DNA from: Hirundichthys speculiger
Taxonomy: Eukaryota > Chordata > Actinopteri > Beloniformes > Exocoetidae
Length of the DNA: 64,000 nt
Direction of reading: 5' to 3'
NCBI GenBank assembly: GCA_018398805.1
Contig: JAGFBZ010002028.1
Coordinates: 124,001 to 188,000, forward strand
Shown here: in pieces, positions 59,228 through 64,000 of the stretch
How the letters are laid out: every line of letters starts with the position of its first letter
Position numbering within the stretch: position 1 is the stretch's first letter
The notes under the pieces: generated by a model
Told to the model about the DNA's origin: nothing
Databases searched by the model: none
The model's input: only the letters and a program-made list of their open reading frames with translations
Made by a program: the position numbers and the translations under genes

Positions 59228-62200
59228 AGAATGTATGTCGAGAATAAGGTCGAAATGCAGTTTCCAGAATAAAGACAAAATGTTGAGAATAAAGTCGAAA
59301 TGTTGAGAATAAAGTCTAAATGTCAAGAATAAAGTTAAAATATTGAGAATAAAGTCGAAATCCAGTTTCCAGAATAAAGTCGAAATGTTAAGAATAAAGT
59401 CGAAATATCGAGAATAAAGTCGAAATGCTGAGAAAAAAGAAGAAATGTCGAGAATAAAGTCGAAATGTCGAGAATAAAGACGAAATGTCGAGAATAAAGT
59501 CGAAATGCTGAGAATAAAGAAGAAATGTCGAGAATAAAGTCGAAATGTCGAGAATAAAGACGAAATGTCGAGAATAAGTAAATGAGAATAAAGTCGAAAT
59601 GTTGAGAATAAAGAGAAATCGAGAATAAAGAAAATGTCGAGAATGTCGAAATAAAGACGAAATGTCGAGAATAATGTCGAGAATGTCGAGAATAAAGAAA
59701 TGAAAATGTCGAGAATAAGTCGAAATGTCGAGAATAAAGACGAAATGAAGAATAAAGTCGAAATGTTGAGAATAAAGTCGAAATGTCGAGAATGTCGAAA
59801 TAAATAAGAAATGTCGAGAATAAAGTCGAAATGTCGAAATCGAGATGTCGAGAATAAAGAGAAATGTCGAGAATAAGTCGAAATGTCGAGAATAAAGAAA
59901 TGTAGAGAATAAAGTCGAAATGTTGAGAATAAAGTCGAAATGTCGAGAATAAAGACGAAATGTCGAGAATAAAGATGAAATGTCGAGAATAAAGATGAAA
60001 TGTCGAGAATAATGTCGAAATGTCGAGAATAAAGACGAAATGTCGAGAATAAAGTTGAAATGTTGAGAATAAAGTCGAAATGTTGAGAATAAAGACGAAA
60101 TGTCGAGAATAAAGACGAAATGTCGAGAATAAAGACGAAATGTCGAGAATAAAGTCGAAATGTCGAGAATAAAGACGAAATGTCGAGAATAAAGACGAAA
60201 TGTCGAGAATAAAGACGAAATGTCGAGAATAAAGACGAAATGTCGAGAATAAAGTCGAAATGTTGAATGACGAAAGTAAATAAAGTGAAATGTTGAGAAT
60301 AAAGTCGAAATGTCGAGAATAAAGAAGAAATGTCGAGAATAAAGTTGAGAATGTCGAGAATAAAGTCGAAATGTCGAGAATAAAGTCGAAATGTCGAGAA
60401 TAAAGTCGAAATGTTGAGAATAAAGTCGAAATGTCAGAATAAAGACGAAATGTCGAGAATAAAGAAGAAATATGTCGAGAATGAAAATGTCGAGAATAAT
60501 GTCGAGAATGTCAAGAATAAAGACGAAATGTCGAGAATAAAGACGAAATGTCGAGAATAAAGACGAAATGTCGAGAATAATGTCGAGATGTCGAGAATAA
60601 AGTCGAAATGTCGAGAATAAAGACGAAATGTTGAGAATAAAGTTGAAATGTTGAGAATAAAGTCGAAATGTTGAGAATAAAGTCGAAATGTCGAGAATAA
60701 AGTCGAAATGTCGAGAATAAAGACGAAATGTCGAGAATAAAGTCGAAATGTCGAGAATAAAGACGAAATGTCGAGAATAAAGACGAAATGTCGAGAATAA
60801 AGAAGAAATGTCGAGAATAAAGACGAAATGTCGAGAATAATGTCGAGATGTCGAGAATAAAGACGAAATGTCGAGAATAAAGTTGAAATGTTGAGAATAA
60901 AGTTGAAATGTTGAGAATAAAGAAGAAATGTCGAGAATAAAGTCGAGATGTCGAGAATAAAGACGAAATGTCGAGAATAAAGTCAAAATGTCGAGAATAA
61001 AGTCGAAATGTCGAGAATAAAGTCGAAATGTTGAGAATAAAGTCGAAATGTCGAGAATAAAGACGAAAGAAATGTCGAGAATAAAGACGAAATGTTGAGA
61101 ATAATGTCGAGATGTCAAGAATAAAGACGAAATGTCGAGAATAAAGACGAAATGTCGAGAATAAAGACGAAATGTCGAGAATAATGTCGAGATGTCGAGA
61201 ATAAAGTCGAAATGTCGAGAATAAAGACGAAATGTTGAGAATAAAAAAAGAAATGTCGAGAATAAAGAAGAAATGTCGAGAATAAAGTCGAGAATGTCGA
61301 GAATAAAGACGAAATGTCGAGAATAAAGTCGAAATGTCGAGAATAAAGTCGAAATGTTGAGAATAAAGTCGAAATGTTGAGAATAAAGACGAAATGTCGA
61401 GAATAAAGAAGAAATGTCGAGAATAAAGACGAAATGTTGAGAATAAAGTCGAGATGTCAAGAATAAAGACGAAATGTCGAGAATAAAGACGAAATGTCGA
61501 GAATAAAGTCGAAATGTTGAGAATAAAGTCGAAATGTCGAGAATAAAGACGAAATGTCGAGAATAAAGAAGAATGTCGAAATAAAGACGAAATGTCGAGA
61601 ATAAAGTCGAGAATGTCGAGAATAAAGACGAAATGTCGAGAATAAAGTTGAAATGTTGAGAATAAAGTTGAAATGTTGAGAATAAAGTCGAAATGTCGAG
61701 AATAAAGATGAAATGTCGAGAATAAAGACGAAATGTCGAGAATAAAGTCGAAATGTCGAGAATAAAGTCGAAATGTTGAGAATAAAGTCGAAATGTCGAG
61801 AATAAAGACGAAATGTCGAGAATAAAGAAGAAATGTCGAGAATAAAGACGAAATGTCGAGAATAATGTCGAAATGTCGAGAATAAAGACGAAATATCGAG
61901 AATAAAGACGAAATGTCGAGAATAAAGTCGAAATGTTGAGAATAAAGTCGAAATGTTGAGAATAAAGACGAAATGTCGAGAATAAAGAAGAAATATCGAG
62001 AATAAAGTCGAAATGCTGAGAAGAAAGAAGAAATGTCGAGAATAAAGTCGAAATGCTGAGAATAAAGAAGAAATGTCGAGAATAAAGACGAAATGTCGAG
62101 AATAAAGACGAAATGTCGAGAATAAAGTCGAAATGTCAAGAATAAAGTCGAAATGTTGAGAATAAAGTCGAAATTTTGAGAATAAAGACGAAATGTCGAG

Positions 62201-64000
62201 AATAAAGAAGAAATGTCGAGAATAAAAACGAAATGTCGAGAATAATGTCGAAATGTCGAGAATAAAGTCGAAATGTCGAGAATAAAGACGAAATGTCGAG
62301 AATAAAGACGAAATGTCGAGAATAAAGTCGAAATGTCGAGAATAAAGACGAAATATTGAGAATAAAGTCGAAATGTCGAGAATAAAGTCGAAATGTTGAG
62401 AATAAAGTCGAAATTTTGAGAATAAAGACGAAATGTCGAGAATAAAGTCGAAATGTCGAGAATAAAGACGAAATGTCGAGAATAAAGAAGAAATATCGTG
62501 AATAAAGTCGAAATGCTGAGAAGAAAGAAGAAATGTCGAGAATAAAGTCGAAATGCTGAGAATAAAGAAGAAATGTCGAGAATAAAGAAGAAATGTCGAG
62601 AAGAAAGACGAAATGTCGAGAATAATGTCGAGATGTCGAGAATAAAGTCGAAATGTCGAGAATAAAGACGAAATGTCGAGAATAAAGAAGAAATGTCGAG
62701 AATAAAGACGAAATGTCGAGAATAATGTCGAGATGTCGAGAATAAAGACGAAATGTCGAGAATAAAGACGAAATGTCGAGAATAAAGTCGAAATGTTGAG
62801 AATAAAGTCGAAATGTTGAGAATAAAGACGAAATGTCGAGAATAAAGAAGAAATGTCGAGAATAATGTCGAGATGTCGAGAATAAAGATGAGATGTCGAG
62901 AATAAAGTTGAAATGTTGAGAATAAAGTCGAAATGTCGAGAATAAAGTCGAAATGTCGAGAATAAAGACGAAATGTCGAGAATAAAGACGAAATGTCGAG
63001 AATAAAGAAGAAATGTCGAGAATAAAGACGAAATGTCGAGAATAAAGTCGAAATGTCGAGAATAAAGAAGAAATATCGAGAATAAAGTCGAAATGCTGAG
63101 AAGAAAGAAGAAATGTTGAGAATAAAGTCGAAATGCTGAGAATGAAGAAGAAATGTCGAGAATAAAGTCGAAATGTCGAGAATAAAGACGAAATGTCGAG
63201 AATAAAGTCGAAATGCTGAGAATAAAGAAGAAATGTCGAGAATAAAGTCGAAATGTCGAGAATAAAGTCGAAATGTCGAGAATAAAGATGAAATGTCGAG
63301 AATAAAGTCGAAATGTTGAGAATAAAGTCGAAATGTTGAGAATAAAGAAGAAATGTCGAGAATAAAGACGAAATGTCGAGAATAAAGTTGAAATGTTGAG
63401 AATAAAGTCAAAATGTCGAGAATAAAGTCGAAATGCTGAGAATAAAGTCGAATGCTGATAATAAAGTCGAAATGTCGAGAATAAAGTCGAAATGTCGAGA
63501 ATAAAGTTGAAATGTCGAGAATAAAGATGAAATGTCGAGAATAAAGTCAAAATGTCGAGAATAAAGTCGAAATGTTGAGAATAAAGTCGAAATGTCGAGA
63601 TAAAGACGAAATGTCGAGAATAAAGAAGAAATGTCGAGAATAAAGACGAAATGTCGAGAATAATGTCGAGATGTCGAGAATAAAGACGAAATGTCGAGAA
63701 TAAAGTCGAAATGTCGAGAATAAAGTCGAAATGTCGAGAATAAAGACGAAATGTCGAGAATAAAGAAGAAATGTCGAGAATAAAGACGAAATGTCGAGAA
63801 TAATGTCGAGATGTCGAGAATAAAGACGAAATGCTGAGAATAAAGTCGAATGCTGAGAATAAAGTCGAAATGTCGAGAATAAAGTCGAAATGTCGAGAAT
63901 AAAGTTGAAATGTCGAGAATAAAGACGAAATGTCGAGAATAAAGTCAAAATGTCGAGAATAAAGTCGAAATGTTGGGAATAAAGTCGAAATGTTGAGAAT
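59228..64000. repeat. 20-bp tandem array (minisatellite/satellite), truncated by the window end
   Basis: At least 4.7 kb of units close to tgtcgagaataaagtcgaaa. Each unit holds two gtcga-type words 12 and 8 bases apart. Common variants are tgttgag, tgctgag, tgtcaag and tatcgag in the first word, and gacgaaat, gaagaaat, gttgaaat and gatgaaat in the second. Units are in exact 20-base register over most of 61620-63420; register slips by small deletions are frequent at 59570-59900. Because 20 is not a multiple of three and the minus-strand unit has no stop in any frame, minus-strand reading frames of up to 966 codons occur with a 20-residue period. They are not genes. Confidence 0.97.

Noticed and set aside
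59388..63948. Very long minus-strand reading frames (690, 966, 697 and 133 codons)
   Set aside because: They follow directly from a 20-base repeat whose minus strand lacks stop codons; the peptide repeats every 20 residues in any frame, with no start context or domain.
59228..64000. CRISPR-like array
   Set aside because: Units are contiguous 20-base tandem repeats with no unique spacers, in a vertebrate genome.
1..64000. tRNA, rRNA or snRNA genes
   Set aside because: No cloverleaf with A and B boxes, and no rRNA or snRNA core sequence was recognised; a covariance-model scan would settle it.

Overview
This window is vertebrate nuclear DNA, almost certainly from a ray-finned (teleost) fish. 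The evidence is an L2-type LINE, Tc1/mariner, hAT and Harbinger non-autonomous transposons of the kinds common in teleosts, abundant microsatellites, very low coding density, and two recognisable vertebrate developmental genes. No prokaryotic or viral gene system is present.

Two host genes are supported, both on the minus strand. The first is the start of vangl1 (planar cell polarity): a 71-base coding exon at 8911-8981 that begins MDTESTYSGYSYYS and ends in a clean GT splice donor. The rest of vangl1 lies left of the window, so positions 1-8910 are probably intron. A possible non-coding leader exon lies near 25179-25500. The second is nhlh2, a neuronal bHLH transcription factor, complete in one coding exon (41067-41438). 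A splice acceptor just upstream and a near-perfect donor at 42148 imply a short leader intron. The two genes are head-to-tail, with nhlh2 upstream of vangl1. From memory, this matches the NHLH1-VANGL2 order in human, so it may be the ancestral arrangement of the paralogous loci.

Layout: 1-2420, 5'-truncated L2-like LINE with one frameshift. 2421-8910, presumed vangl1 intron with a 1046-base repeat. 8911-8981, vangl1 coding exon. 10301-11623, hAT-type element with a Harbinger-type element inside it. 15-25 kb, several MITEs, a 190-base foldback and a second Harbinger copy. 25-30 kb, AT-rich sequence, a MITE and a Tc1 transposase remnant. 33.4-34.5 kb, hAT inside hAT. 38.5-39.2 kb, palindromic minisatellite. 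40.8-43 kb, nhlh2 with its leader and promoter region. 43.2-43.9 kb, Tigger-like MITE. 48.9-49.9 kb, the 1046-base repeat again, inverted. 50.7-52.0 kb, hAT element with a transposase remnant. 52-59 kb, mostly single-copy DNA that may hold conserved regulatory elements, one nested MITE pair and a candidate 54-base exon. 59.2 kb to the window end, a large 20-base tandem array.

The array's minus strand has no in-frame stop codons in any frame of the consensus unit. The very long minus-strand reading frames there (up to 966 codons) are therefore repeat artefacts, not genes. I found no convincing novel biological system. The points most worth a second look are the nhlh2-vangl1 arrangement with its hidden leader exons, the higher-order structure of the 20-base array, the repeated insertion of mobile elements into older mobile elements, the foldback at 16449-16637, and the candidate exon at 58986-59039.
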